From assembly GCA_021234155.1 (NCBI GenBank), contig JAJEKV010000001.1, forward strand, positions 18,249,382 through 18,313,381: a stretch of 64,000 bases of DNA. Reading direction: 5' to 3'. Shown one piece after another: positions 1 to 12,093 of the stretch; position 1 is the first letter of the stretch, and every line of letters begins with the position of its first letter. The stretch is from Isoetes taiwanensis (lineage: Eukaryota > Streptophyta > Lycopodiopsida > Isoetales > Isoetaceae). The notes beneath the pieces were generated by a model. It ran no database searches and was not told where the DNA came from. It saw only the letters and a program-made list of their open reading frames with translations. The position numbers were made by a program, and so were the translations under genes.

Positions 1-189
1 ATGAGCTCTAGCACAAAATTTGGAGGCTGAGCAGGCCTGTTATGCTTGCAGCTGTAAATATAAATTTTCCATCGTATCTGTAAAAGCAATAGCATTATTT
101 TGCCGGAATGCTTCATATTTCTTGAATCTAAGTTGCTTGCAAGTGTGGCATCTGATGTGATTCCAACTTCCAGAGATAAGGCAGTAAAA

Positions 190-440
190 TAATTTCTGGT
201 AGAAATAAACTGCAAATAAGGGATGAGGTTTTTAATCCCCCATCTCCAGTGTAATCTATCCTCAATATACACAATAGCAGTCACAGAAATAATTCCTCCT
301 AAGCCGACACACCAGAAATTCCAGTTGAAGAAAGAAACCATGCCCCTCTTCTCCATCATATCCTCTTCATCAAACTGATCAGCTCCAAAAGATACGATGC
401 AAGGTGCCAAGCTTCCAAGCCCAAGTAAATAGCTAATAAC
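190..440 (-). pseudogene. NPF (NRT1/PTR, POT) transporter fragment
   Basis: Translation of the minus strand reads VISYLLGLGSLAPC, then GADQFDEED, then FFNWNFWCVGLGG and a short stretch ending LHWRWG. This is the segment of plant NPF/POT proton-coupled nitrate and peptide transporters that normally reads 'GTGGIKPCVSSFGADQFDE...KSSFFNWFY...VGWGWGF', covering two membrane helices and the loop between them. A possible splice acceptor (AG) lies just before the first valine codon. After LHWRWG the similarity stops and the expected next helix is not found in any frame, so the copy is truncated or interrupted. No start codon or other NPF exon is recognisable in the window. A remnant is more likely than a working gene, although further exons could lie left of base 1. 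The family assignment is firm; substrate cannot be inferred. Confidence 0.72.
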
Positions 441-1011
441 CTAACCCAGCTAGTCATACCATTAAAACCAGATGAAAATATGTACAATATAAGAGTTTCC
501 TTGCAAGTTCATCTCTGAATCATGCATCCACTGCCATTATATCAGATGTAACAGTTACAGAGTATATAGAGAACCAAGAAGTGTTGAATGGTGTAGCCCC
601 TGCTTTATCAAATGCCGTACCTCATCAATGGGCATCCAGGACCGCTTTTCAACTGCAGAACAAAAAGTACCCTAGCTTATGCTGCCATAACCTGCCTGCT
701 AAGTTGGCATAACAATATAGGTTGTTTTCAAATCTCGATCCTACATAAATTTGTTATAAGAAATACTCACCTTCCAATGTTTTCAGGAATTCCATTGTGG
801 CCGAAGTCTCAAATGCACATTGTCTGCTAGTGAAGCACCTTCTGCTTTTATGATAGGATGGGTGTCTGCAACAAACAACCTCAAAACAGTCTCAACCAAT
901 TCTTGGATCTATCCAGAAAAGGTAAATGATTTAGCAAGATCTGAAAAACAAATTGCCAACATGTATGTCAATTAAAACGGAAATCGCACAGAAGTGTGCA
1001 AAAGCCTTTAC

Positions 1012-1330
1012 CATTTCTGAGCTCCCATCTTGAAAGCCTGACAAATTTCTGGTTTGCAATTGTTGTAGGAGGAAAAATTGCAGCTTCTACAGGAGGGGAT
1101 TTCTTAGGAGAAAATTTTTTTAGTGGAAGGATGATAGAAATAGTGAACAGACCTGCCAAGATGAAAATGGCCACAATAACTGTTAGGATTCGAGACTTCC
1201 GACTGGGTTCCTTGAGATGGGGATTTGGTAATTCCACAACTCTGAACAGTGCCGTCGTTACTACCAAAGGCCGCACTTCTTGACCCAGACTTGCCGACTG
1301 TGACATAGTTCCTCTGGGAACATGTGCCAT
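1012..1330 (-). CDS. First exon of an unknown single-pass membrane protein
   Basis: The exon opens with an ATG in good plant context (A at -3, G at +4) and runs 106 codons to a GT donor (reading AAATG then GTAAAG). The protein has a polar N-terminus of about 47 residues, a hydrophobic helix at about residues 48-70 (core VIVAIFILAG), a basic Lys-rich stretch directly after it, and a Pro-rich stalk. This is the layout of a type II membrane or Golgi protein, but no catalytic domain is visible. A short open stretch at about 790-890 (containing DTHPIIKAEG) could be a later exon, but its phase does not join cleanly. I do not recognise the family. It could also be a gene fragment carried with the neighbouring CACTA element. 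Confidence 0.4.
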
Positions 1331-2266
1331 CTTGGCTTGCGTGGATTTACTGCACTGCCCTGTTCCACAAAGACTCACCTGCCTGATTAACCCCCGAATC
1401 TAACACTGCACTGTCAAAAATTGAATAAAAATCCGGGCATTCCAGCCCAACCCAGATGATTAAACAAAGCACTTCGCCCAGCGTAGTGTCTAATCTATTC
1501 CCTGATTGGTCCTGCATTAACCCTGGCCCATTTTGCACTGCCGACGCCATCAGTCTGTACAAAAGCTCCCGGTTAGCCCGTTTCCAGAGTGGCTGTCTAG
1601 AAACAGGGGCAACCGAGCATTTACAGCCTATGATGGGTTTTTAGCAGTCATTGGCATATTCTGGGTATATATTGGCATATACCTAACATATGCCACAAAC
1701 CCACCTCAACAAGGGCTTGCCCCCTTAGGGGCTACCCAAAAATGGTTTATGTTTGACAGCCCACAAATGATGAGGGGCAGTCTTCGGATGATGAGGGCGG
1801 CGATGTAGAAGTTTCCTCCTCCGAAAGTGAGTTCTGCCCTGAAGCTGGATTGTTTGACACAATACAAAATTATTTTCCTGTCAGGGACGAAATGGACGTA
1901 GATGAGACAGACAACATCACATGCACAGGGAAGGTTCTATATTCCGAGGCTGGAAAGCCTTTGTATCCTGGTGCAAAGACATCTCGTCTAGCGACATGTT
2001 TGCTCATCCTCAACTTGCAACATAAATCGGGTTGGAGCAATAACAGCGTGTCAGAGCTTCTTAGGTATGTTATCTATCTATCTATTGTTTAAATTTGGTT
2101 TTTCCGGTTTAGTGAGAAAGGTTTTTGGTTTTTTTTTAACCTAATTTTCTATGATTGTTGGCATTTTGGTCACCGGAAAATATTCCGGTACTTCCAAAAA
2201 TCGCTCACATTTTTAATATGATTCCAAGCTGCGGTCCTTTTTCCCTCTTTCCATGCGGGCATGCAT

Positions 2267-2412
2267 TGCCACGAATTTTTGCCCTTTTCTGTGCATCTTC
2301 TATACACCGGGCAAGTAATATTATCCATTCCGAAATGGATTTGCCACAAATTTTTGCCCATTTATGTGCATCTTCTATACACCGACAAGTAATATTATCC
2401 ATTCCGAAATGG
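2267..2412. repeat. Two-copy tandem repeat, about 72 bp unit
   Basis: Two adjacent copies share TTGCCACRAATTTTTGCCC, the middle TGTGCATCTTCTATACACCG and the end CCATTCCGAAATGGAT (itself a short palindrome). They differ at only a few positions, so the duplication is fairly recent. Confidence 0.85.
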
Positions 2413-4182
2413 ATAGATCTTCTTTAGGCTTCCAAAAAGGTGCGATTTTATATGTTCTTGCTGATTGGCATGTGAAATTGTATTTTTTGTTGCAACAGAC
2501 ACTGCATAAATCGTTGCATAATGATTCTTAGCAAATGAATCAAAGGTAGATGCATGCAGTGTATCAATTCAATGGGTTTGTTGATCTGTGGATTGATAAA
2601 TTCATTTTTTAAATCACTTCTGCTCATCTGCTGATTTGGGAGTTTGAATAATTCTGCCTTTTGGTTTGCTTTGGATTTTGCAGAACATAGCTCTAGGAGT
2701 CGAAATGGATCCGATAACTGCTAGAAGGAAATACAGGTCAGGTATTCTTTTAACTGAAGTGCAGTCCGTTGCGATTTCTTTGTTTGCCATTTTTTGCCTG
2801 ATTATTTCTTCTTTGTTCATATATGATTGTCTCTTCAGAGGTCTCATGTCCTTCATTTTCCAAGAGCAGCGAATAATACAGTTTTGCCCAAGGATTATGG
2901 GTTTCCAGAAGAGCATAATTTGGTTGCAATAATTTATTCGTCCCCGTTTGGAGGATTTGGCATAAAAATACTATTTATCTATCTTTATCCTCTGGCATGC
3001 AGCCTCGGATGATCCAGATGATTCAAGCTTTGCATTATCCGTCCAGATATTAGGTCTGCTACATGAATTTGATTTCTGATCTCCTTTTCCAGCCCTTTCG
3101 TCGCTTCCTATCCCTTTTTTCCACCGGATTTTGCCCCAAATTTCTCACCCCTAAACTAGGCCCCTTCTTTTTCATCTTCTTCATCTGATTTACAGGGGCT
3201 TTTCCCATTAGGGAATAAATTGTGAGGATCCTCGCTGAAATGATTTGGTCGAAATAGGGAAAAAAATACATGGTGTTAGAGTTTTGAGGTTTAAATGTTA
3301 TCCGTTTTTTTAAACCCTGAGGCCATGAGTGGAGCTATAACTATGGAGAAGCTTCTTGCAAGCACCATCAAGCATTACAAATCAGGTTCTGGATTGCACA
3401 TGCCGAGCTAATTTTTTCTCTGGACTTTTTTTTTTGTAGTTCTTTTGGACCTTAAATTTTGCTACCTTTTGCAGATGTGTTGGATTCGTCACCACTTATT
3501 CACTGCCATGGCTACATGAACAGCTAAATCATGCTTTGCTTCTACTATGTGTACATTTGCAGACATTCTTCAGCATTTTCATTTATTGGATAGTGTACCA
3601 ACCTTCTTTTTGCTTTGCTACATGCTGCCAACCTTTGTTCTTCTAACTCAAATGATAAATTGATCACATGGAGATGGAGATTGGTGACAAAGACATGGGT
3701 ATAATAAAGAGCTTGCAATCACATGGAAATGAAGACCGATAAAAAAGACACAGGTATAACAAAGAGCTTGCAATCTCATGGACCTATTTTGTGTGTTTTC
3801 CATGTCTTTATCATTCTCAGAGTTGCAAAAGTGTAGCAGAGGACCACCTTTTATTCAACAACAGAACATAATGTAATGTGCTCATTAGCTAGGTGATTCT
3901 AAAGATAAATTTATGTTGTGTTATTGTGCTGCTTGCATTATGATATCAATGTGTATTGTGAATTCTGAACAAATTTCGCTTTGTGTTTGTCGTATGCAAG
4001 GTACAAAAACAAAGAAAGTTGAATGAAGAATCTTTACTCGCAGGCCTTGCAACTTGCATTTGCATGAGGTAACAGTTGAATGAGTTCACATAAGCTTACA
4101 TAAGACTTTGTATAATGCACTGAGAGTTAGTGCATGTTAGATATTGTTTGAATGCGCTTATCACTAGGATGATTAGATGAAT

Positions 4183-5060
4183 TGTCAAATAGGTGTGTAG
4201 CCTGGCTTTAGGTGTAGATACAGTTTCTGTGCCCAATTGAACTCGATATTAAATCCATAGAAGAGTCGACCACTGTTCCATGTTCCTGTCCAGTACCGTC
4301 ACCGCCAGATCCCTTAATTGCTTTGGAGGTAGGTAGTTTAATGAGGTTAGATAATCTTGCACCATTTTTTAGATGCAGCCAAAGAAACTACTTGCATGCC
4401 TTGGCCATGAAATGTACATTGTTGATTATGGATTTGCAGAGCAAGCCTTTATCTTCACAGTTGTCACATTTTTCGTTCTTAGATACTTGAAAGCCAGTAC
4501 TCAAGTGGCCCCATCCAGAAGATACAATTTTAGGCATTGCAGACCTTACAATAATAGCAAAAATGTAGTAGGAGGCCCTTTGACATTGAATAGTAGAACA
4601 CCCTGTAACGTGCCATGTTCTAAGCTACTCCCAACAATGATCTGAGCTATTCTCAATATTCTATATATATTATCTATACATTATCTGATTGTCTCTAATT
4701 ACAAAACAGATCAGTATTATGAAAGTCCTAAGGGTTTTTTGTAGCTACAATTGCTGAGCCACATATATCCAAGTACCTTTGGCCACTAAGAGGATCATAG
4801 GTATCAAGCCTCTAATGCCACATAGTGCCTTTGAATATTCAGCCTCTTAGCAACGTTCCAATGCTATAGGTATAGTTTGTAGAAATAGGTCTGTAAGTTG
4901 GCTTTAGGGATGTATACCAATTTCTGTGCCCATTGGGCTTGGTATTAAATCCATATTAAATCCATGAATAGAATCAGCCATTGTCCACGTTCCCTATGTT
5001 TGTGCTATGGTGTATTAGAGACAAATAGTTTAATGAGGTCAGATAAGGTTGCATAGGCCA
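4183..5060. repeat. Diverged direct repeat pair (about 4183-4370 and 4870-5060)
   Basis: Both segments contain a 'TTGGCTTTAGG...TTTCTGTGCCCA' stretch, then 'GATATTAAATCCAT' or 'GGTATTAAATCCAT', a 'CCACTGTTCCATGTTCC' or 'CCATTGTCCACGTTCC' block, and 'TTTAATGAGGT(T/C)AGATAA'. They are offset by about 0.69 kb and clearly diverged. They suggest an old tandem duplication or two copies of an unnamed repeat inside the intron. Confidence 0.65.
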
Positions 5061-5269
5061 TTGTGTATACTACACGAGCAGTTAGTAGGTCTTAGATATT
5101 ATTGGAGGGTGCACCTATATCAACCTTAGATTGGGAAATATCCTTACGATGTCTAAGATATGTCTAAAATATGGATTGCGTTGTAATCCTTTGACAGATT
5201 TCTTTGGCACACGTTCACACTTTGCTTGCATGCAAGGCTTTGCGAATCTTTCTGTCATCAATTGCATCT

Positions 5270-6215
5270 CTCCCAGTTTCAAAGTGAGCTATTAGTCTTA
5301 ATAATCCATCCCCCGTTCTCAACAATTCATTCACTGCTGCAGTCACATCAAATCACAAGTTGTGTTGAGAGTAGGTTGGAAAATATTAAAGCAGTGGCCA
5401 TCAACTTCTCACAACTCAGGTGAATATTGAGTGTATTGCATTCTGTTTCTTATGTTTATGCCTTTGAAAGTTGACCAGCATGTACTTATAGGCATGAGCC
5501 TCCAGATTAACGAATCCCATGTATGCAGCTTATATTTTTACTGCCGTAAAAGTCTTCACACTCAGTACTGTTGAACTAAGGTAGGAAAATTGTTCTTTCT
5601 AACCAGCCTGGTCTTCTTTCTAACTTTCAGTGCTTAACGCCATAAGTGCTTTCTGAACACATGATTTAAAAGAGTTACTATTGTGTATATCCATCTTTAT
5701 TACAACACTGCATGTTGATTAGCTCCTTATTTCAGGCACAATTGTGAATGCATTGTAACACTTTTAGCAAGAGTCTTTGAGATGAAAACCAGATTAAATT
5801 ATGGAACACTTTCTGTTTCTTTAGTGGATGGACAGAGAAAGAAGACACAAGCCACATGTCCAGATGCAGTTTCTAGATACCAAACATTACTTGCATGAAC
5901 AATCATTGCTACAGAGGCAACAATGGCCTCCATGACACTCTCTTGGCTATTTCGATAGCCGACCAACATTGGCATTCTTACAATCCGCTAATGATCTTGC
6001 AAGTGTATTATTTTTAAGAGTCCATCCCCTGTCATAAGGGCCACATCAAGTCATGCAAAGTGCAGTTTGGAAAGCTTCAAAAGGACTGCCCATCAACTTC
6101 AACTGAGGTGAATATTAAGTTTACTTTTCCATTTGTTATGTTTACGCCTTTGAAAAATTATCCAGCGTGAACTTCTAGGCGTCATCCTCCACATCGATGA
6201 ATCCCATGTACATTG
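5270..6215. repeat. Diverged direct repeat pair (about 5270-5520 and 5990-6215)
   Basis: Both halves contain 'AATCCATCCCC' or 'AGTCCATCCCC', 'CATCAAGTC' or 'CATCAAATC', 'GCCCATCAACTTC' or 'GGCCATCAACTTC', 'CTCAGGTGAATATTGAG' or 'CTGAGGTGAATATTAAG', 'TATGTTTAYGCCTTTGAAA' and 'CGAATCCCATGTA'. The offset of about 0.7 kb is close to that of the repeat pair just upstream, so one ~0.7-kb unit may be repeated. Confidence 0.65.
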
Positions 6216-6723
6216 AGCTAAGGTAGTTCCTTTCTCACCAACGGATTCACAGTTCGGAAGGCCATGTAAGCCATATCTCCATGTACCAACTATGACTAGC
6301 AACAATAGCGTGTATAAAAGTTGCTATGCAATTTCTGTGCGAACATCATGATCGTTTGTCCATTGCGGTCCATAAATGGCGGATTCTTTTCTTCTATGGG
6401 ATGGTTTATCACAAAATGAGTGACAATTCTTCCATTGCATTTTTGAAAGACATTGTTTTTCCTGATCTACTTTATGAAGCTTTCAAAGTAGATTGCAACC
6501 TTTATATTGTGCATACAAAAAGGATTTCATGCTTCTATTATTGGTCTAACTTGCAAAAATTTTTTGAATCTCCAAAGCTGGTGATAAAAAGTTTTACTTG
6601 CATGGTATTCTTTGAATCTAATGCTCAACTGATTCTTTGGAATTTAGGTAGTTGTGAAATTATGGCATTATGGAAATGAAAAGGAAATGAAAAGGTAAAG
6701 AATGCACTTAGAACGTCTAACAG

Positions 6724-6811
6724 TGTGTTTCAAACCTAATGATTATGAACAAACCAATTAGGCAAACAATGTGTTCCAAACCAAATGATCATGAACAAAC
6801 AAATTAAGCAA
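6724..6811. repeat. Two-copy tandem repeat, about 46 bp unit
   Basis: GTGTTTCAAACCTAATGAT and GTGTTCCAAACCAAATGAT each start a copy that continues with ATGAACAAACMAATTA and GCAAA. No coding sense is visible. Confidence 0.75.
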
Positions 6812-7710
6812 ATGCCTTTGCTATTTGTCATCTCCTATATAATCTTCTACATAGTTTATGGAAGAAGCAAAAAGAACATTAAAAAGGAAAAAAAAAACAC
6901 AATGCTATAGCTAAGCACCTTCGGTCAACTATGTGTCCACATGCAATCGGGTTTTACCCCTTATATCGGAACTTGAGTGATGATAAGTATCTTACAAGAT
7001 TTGTTGCGTTATTCATTGGCACAAGGTGAAAGATTTACGACATGATGCAAAAAAAAAACATCTATTCTGGCGCTTGTATCAGTTGGAGAATAATGGATTT
7101 TGGATTATGATATGCACCAAAGATAACACAAAAAGAATTGGAAGCAATCTTGCAACTGACAGATGTGGTTGTGGATAATGGTGACAGACCAAACATAAGG
7201 TGGAAGAATTGGAAGTGATGTCATAATCGATTAAAACCTTTCATTGTTTCTATGTCTTTGCAAGTTTCGTAACATAAACAGGGCACCCATACATATAGCA
7301 AGCGTTAAACTGCCTTCCAATAGTCGTAGATTAAATGAATTGGTCTAAGCATATACATAGTTCTTATGCTTTATTCCTAACACAATCATGTTGCCATAGG
7401 TACAAATGCAGCTACCAAAGTTTGATTTTAGAGATTTAATTTTTCTTTGAAGGTAATTGCAACTCCAATGTCATTCTACTAACTTCCAATTCAATCCTTT
7501 CTTTCAAATTCATCGATATGCACTCACATTATTTTAGATCACTTCTACTATCTCACTTAATAAAAGCCATTGCCAAGAGCATCAATGAGCAACCATGATA
7601 TCGTGAAGATAGTTTTTCTTTCGAAAACGATTGTTAACCATAAAATCATCTCCCTAAAGATCACCACATAAACACAGGCCATGCAACAATGGAATAACCA
7701 CCCCTTCAAA

Positions 7711-7750
7711 TTTTTACTAAAGCCCGGCAACGCCGGGCACCATAACTAGT
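7711..7750 (+). mobile_element. Helitron-type 3' terminus
   Basis: A perfect 7-bp stem GCCCGGC / GCCGGGC with loop AAC (7722-7738) is followed after 7 bases by CTAG (7746-7749) and then T. Helitron rolling-circle transposons end in a short GC hairpin a few bases before CTRR and insert before T, so the whole signature is present. The 'CAACGC' and 'GGGCAC' context also resembles known plant Helitron ends. The 5' TC end could not be fixed: several 'A TCT...' sites upstream are possible, for example near 6832. No Rep/helicase ORF is present, so any element here is non-autonomous. Confidence 0.6.
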
Positions 7751-10700
7751 TCCTTATATATTTACTTTTGAGTTGCTTTACAAGTTTTCTTGTCACTTTA
7801 TTTATCTTTGAGTTGACACTTGTCCCCTTTTTTCAAGTTTGCTTGGTGAGATACTTCCAAGTGACAATTGCCTTCCTAAAAATAGAAGGGAGGCAAGAGA
7901 GTTACTACGCGAAATGGGATTGGAATATAATTGTATACATGCATGTCCAAACGATTCTATCCTATTTCGCAATGAATACAAGAATATGCAAGAATGTCCA
8001 AAATGCAAAGAATCAAGATACGTTGACCATATGAAAACAAAAGTAGCTAAGAAGGTGTTGAGGCATATGCCAATCATCCCTCATCTACAACACATGTTTA
8101 GGTCACCATCACTTGCAGCATTCATGGATTTCCATGCAACGCATAGGAGCAAAGATGGCATCATGAGAATCCCTGCTGATGGTGAAGCCTTGAGGCATAT
8201 TGAAGACAAATGGCCAATTTTCAAGGAGGAACCAAGAAACATACGCCTTGCACTTGGGATGGATGGTATTTGTCCATTTGGTACAATGTCATCCTCACAT
8301 AGTGTTTGGCCCATTGTTATTATTAATTACAACATTCCATCTTGGATGGCAACTAAGCCTGGGCACATGATGTTAACACTTATTGTACCAGGTATGTAGA
8401 TATTTGAGTTTTATAAGATGTTTCTTATATTCTTCGCTATGTTTTCACGTATTCTCATATTATCTTTCAATTGCTATCAATAGGGAAGTATCAAGTGAAG
8501 AATATGGATGTTTACATGGAGCCTCTTGTTGAGGAGCTAGAGATATTGTGGAAAGGAATCAAAATGTATGATATAGTGAAGGCACCCCATGTTTTTACCT
8601 TCCATGGGATTTTATGTTTTACGATCCACGATTATCCTGGGTTTAGTGTTGCCTCAGGTACCTAGATCAAAATTGGCAATTATCTTCATTTTAGTGGTGT
8701 ATTAATACTTATCTATGGGTTATATAGGTTTGCAAACTAAAGATGCTTGTGGTTGTCCATCTTGTGGTGATCAAGTGCCCTCATATAGCTCGAAACATTT
8801 ATCAAAGATCTCTTCGTGGTAATGACACAACAAACCAACTAAAAGTACTAACTCCTAAAGATTGGTTGGAGAAATGGAACAATAACACCAACTCTCCTCC
8901 ACCTGGAATGAAGAGACTCTCAATATTCTATCGACTAGGCTATTGGTGTGACCTAAAAGTTGTACATTTGTTGGATCCAATGCACATTTTCAAGAATGTT
9001 GCACATTCTTTATGGAGGCATTTGACGGGAGAGTGTGAGACACTAAACGCAAGATATGACCTCAAGGAACAACAAATAATGCCTGAGTTATGGCCAATTG
9101 AAAAGGAAGGCAAAGCACCTCTTATTCGACAGGGCCCATGGGTTTTGACAAAACAAGAGCTTATTCAAGTGAAAGGTGTTATAAAAAAAATGCGCACACC
9201 TACGGGTTATGGGGCGTCTTTAAAACGGGCTTTTACAAAGGACGATAAAGTTACTGGGTTGAAGACACATGATTGGCACAAATTCTTACAGGTTTATTAT
9301 TAGCATTACCTTTTTCTTGCAAACTAATGTTCCATTTGTGTGGGTGCAACATCTTCTTCCTTGTGCCATTGAAAACTGCCTTACACCATCTCATGCATTA
9401 CAATCATTTCTGAGACTTGGCAAGTTCTCTCGATGGGTTTCATCAAAGGAAATTAATCTGGAAGATATTCCTGCAATGGAAGTCGAAATTGTAGAGACTT
9501 TATGTATGCTTGAGATGATTTTTCCCACCAGCTTCTTTGATCTACAAGTAAGTACAAGACACTTATAGATTATGACAAAATATGAGATGATTGATGTTTT
9601 TGTCTTAGGTGCATCTACTATTACATTTGCCACGAGAAATTATGCTTGTTGGTCCGGCTCTCAAGGTGGATGTTCTTCTTGAAGAGATACATGAAAGTCT
9701 TGAAAGGCTTTGTACGGCAAATGGCAAAGCCCGAAGGTTGTATTGCTGAGGGACATTTGGTACAAGAGACGCTATTTTTCCTTACAGAAGCTACGACCTC
9801 GGTACATCCTAATGCACCTAGAATATGGAAAAAGGATGTTGAAGAAGAGTTAGAAGGTGAAGTGTTGCAAGGATTGGGTAAGGAAGGTCGAAAGCTAAGT
9901 GATGAAGAATTTGTTGCCATTAATAGATTTGTCATTAATAATACTGAAAGTCTCGGACGATGGCATGAATTATATGAGAAGGCTCGCAATGAAAGAAGAA
10001 CGGCTAGAGAAGCATATGCACGGGAAAATAGAGTGTCTCGAAGAGGAAGATTAAGATATCCCGATTATCTAGAGGAGTTACCTTTGTCGATGCCAAATTG
10101 GTGGTTGGTTCAGGAAATGGAGAAAGCACAGGAGGAAGGCGAGAAGATATCCACTGACGACTTCAATATTGCTTTAGGTTGTGAGAGGAAGGTAACGCAT
10201 AATATAGAGAAATGACATGCATTATGTTTAAAACTACGAGTAATATTTCTCCTTCTCACTTGTTTGCAGATAAGATACCATTCTTCAATGTGGGCGTATG
10301 GACAACACTTTTGTATTGAGGAAGTTGACAAAGGTCGTGTCACTTTTAACTCTGGAATAATTGCTTCTTTTCTGCAAAGAAGTCAATGCAGTGCGAGCGA
10401 CGTAAATCCTATTGATGGCAATGTGGAGTATGTTGGAGTTATTACCAAAATCATGGACTTGAACTTTCGCTCATTCCATGTGAACGTACTGAAGGCCAAA
10501 TGGTTCAAAACACAAACCCAAGGAAGAAATCAAACTATTCGAGCACACCCTTCTGGATTCTATGAGGTAGATACTTCACACGTCTTAAGGGATCTGGACG
10601 AGCCTTTTATATTTCCTAGTCAGGTAAAGCAAGTTTTTTTCCATGATAATCCTGGGGATAAGAAATGGCGGATAGTGGTTCATTCACAACCAACTTCTCG

Positions 10701-11040
10701 AAGAGTTATTGCCCTGCCTGTCCTCAATGATACTAATTGTGACACACAAGGATCGTCAACTGATAGACTTCCGCTTCCTCATGAGTTGGAGTTGATCAAC
10801 CCAGTCGAAGAAATCATTGATCACGAGCATGATTCACAATTAGAGGACCATCAAGACCTTCAGTTAAGGTCTCCAATAATGCATAGCCCAGAACATCAGA
10901 TATTTGATGATTACTTTGACGAGGAGGACGATAGAGAAAATCAGACGGAGAGACATGAATCACGGCTCTTTTTGCAATTAGATGATGATGAAATAGAAGA
11001 GGTTGAGCGTGATTTGCTATATGACATAACTGAAGACTAA

Positions 11041-11400
11041 TTCAATTAGTTCTTGAAGTATATTTAATTGTCGTTAGTTGATATTGTATTGAGATACTCT
11101 TCATACAATTGCTAATATTATGTATTGAAGAAGTTTTGAACCATATGAGATAAATAAGATAATGCACAAGTTATTGCATATTCATAGCCTTGGTAATCTC
11201 TTTCTAGCCACATAGGATGATATGAAATGAAGACTTTGAGAAAGTGAAAAATCTAGAGAAGCAATAATTATATTAAGGGTCGAGAGGCAAATGGCTCTTT
11301 ATATAGATGGCAAGTGAGTTCTTTTTTGGTATCTTTGCATATGAGAATATTCAAAAAAATTTAAAACCTATAGTAAAGCGCCTGACTAGTCGTGTCTACT
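11041..11400 (+). other. 3' flank of the transposase gene
   Basis: AT-rich sequence after the transposase stop codon, presumably 3' UTR and internal CACTA DNA. Nothing else recognised. Confidence 0.4.
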
Positions 11401-12060
11401 ATATGAGTCAGTCATATATAACTGAACATAAAATCCATGATAGCATCAAATCTAGAGATAGTGTACAGACAAGAGTGAGGTCACATGTTAGCACGAATAG
11501 TAGACTTCATAATACTATTGTATGAGTCAATGTAGGACCAGACATAGGGTTAGTTGTAGAGTCAGTAGTAGCATCAAGCGTAAAGTCGGTGGTAGAGACA
11601 GAATTCAAACCAAACTTAGTGTCAGACATAGGGTTAGATATAGAGTCAATCGTAGCATCAAAAATAGAGTCGGTAGTAAAGTCAAAATTAGAACCAAAGG
11701 TAGTGTCAGACATAAAGTCACTTTAGAGTCAGAATAGAGGTGAACATTAGAGTCAGACATAGAGTCAAGCCCAACGTTACATTCAATACCCATATTAGAG
11801 TCATACGTAGTGTCATCATTAGGGTCAGAATTAGAGTCAAGTGGAATTTATGCTTAAATCTGATGCTAATACCTTTGATTCGTAGTGCATCAGCTCTTGT
11901 GTCAGCCATAGCATCAGTTATAGCGTTAGTAGATCAAAATGATATAGCATCATCCATAGCATCAGACAAAGCGTCAGAATTAGCACAAAAGAATTATTTG
12001 ATAATAACTGTTGCTATTAACTACAGAACACTCTTTTCACCTCAAAAAACACCAAAAAAC
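11400..12060. repeat. CACTA subterminal repeat array
   Basis: A run of degenerate units built from 'GTCAGACATAGAGTTAG', 'GTAGCATCAA' and 'TAGAGTCAG' words fills the last 0.6 kb before the terminus. Subterminal arrays of short motifs are the transposase-binding regions of CACTA elements. The location and composition fit that role; the exact binding motif cannot be defined by eye. Open frames in this stretch are by-products of the repeat. Confidence 0.7.
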
Positions 12061-12093
12061 TCCATCTGATGCTATGGCTGACGTTAATACCCC

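Larger units (their letters stand above)
2065..7837 (+). other. 5.8-kb putative intron of the CACTA transposase gene
   Basis: The gap starts with GTATGT after the codon-splitting AG of SELL(R) and ends at TTTTTTCAAG before TTTGCTTGG. Joining the two borders restores SELLSLLGEILPSDN in frame, as in continuous TNP2 proteins. That is strong evidence for a real intron, or at least for insertion into an existing intron. It contains the Helitron-type terminus near 7722, several diverged tandem repeats, and open frames such as 6326-6679 (117 codons, no family recognised, cysteine- and phenylalanine-rich, probably chance). I see no other gene in it. Confidence 0.6.
1760..11040 (+). pseudogene. TNP2-type CACTA transposase (TNP2, DUF4218, DUF4216), disrupted
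   Basis: Exons by GT-AG borders and phase: 1760-2064, 7838-8391, 8484-8657, 8728-9291, 9350-9547, 9609-10191, 10270-11040. Exon 1 is acidic, then carries PLYPGAKTSRL and WSNNSVSELL, typical of the region before TNP2. Exon 2 continues with LPSDNCLPKNRREA and IHACPNDSILF (TNP2 proper). Exon 3 holds KNMDVYMEPLVEEL. Exon 4 has CGCPSCGDQ and VVHLLDPMHIFKNV. The next two exons carry HLLPCAIENC and YMKVLKGFVRQMAKPEG (DUF4218). The last exon carries YGVI-like and PSQVKQVFF (DUF4216), then an acidic tail. Lesions: a 1-base shift between CPSCG and the rest of exon 4 (about 8775-8800), another near 9650, and a splice acceptor reading AA instead of AG before 9350. The transposase-associated N-terminal domain is not found. 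Such proteins cut and paste CACTA ends in the nucleus; this copy is probably inactive. Confidence 0.85.

Noticed and set aside
11307-12069. Several ORFs of 60-110 codons on both strands
   Set aside because: They are translations of the CACTA subterminal repeats with no conserved composition.
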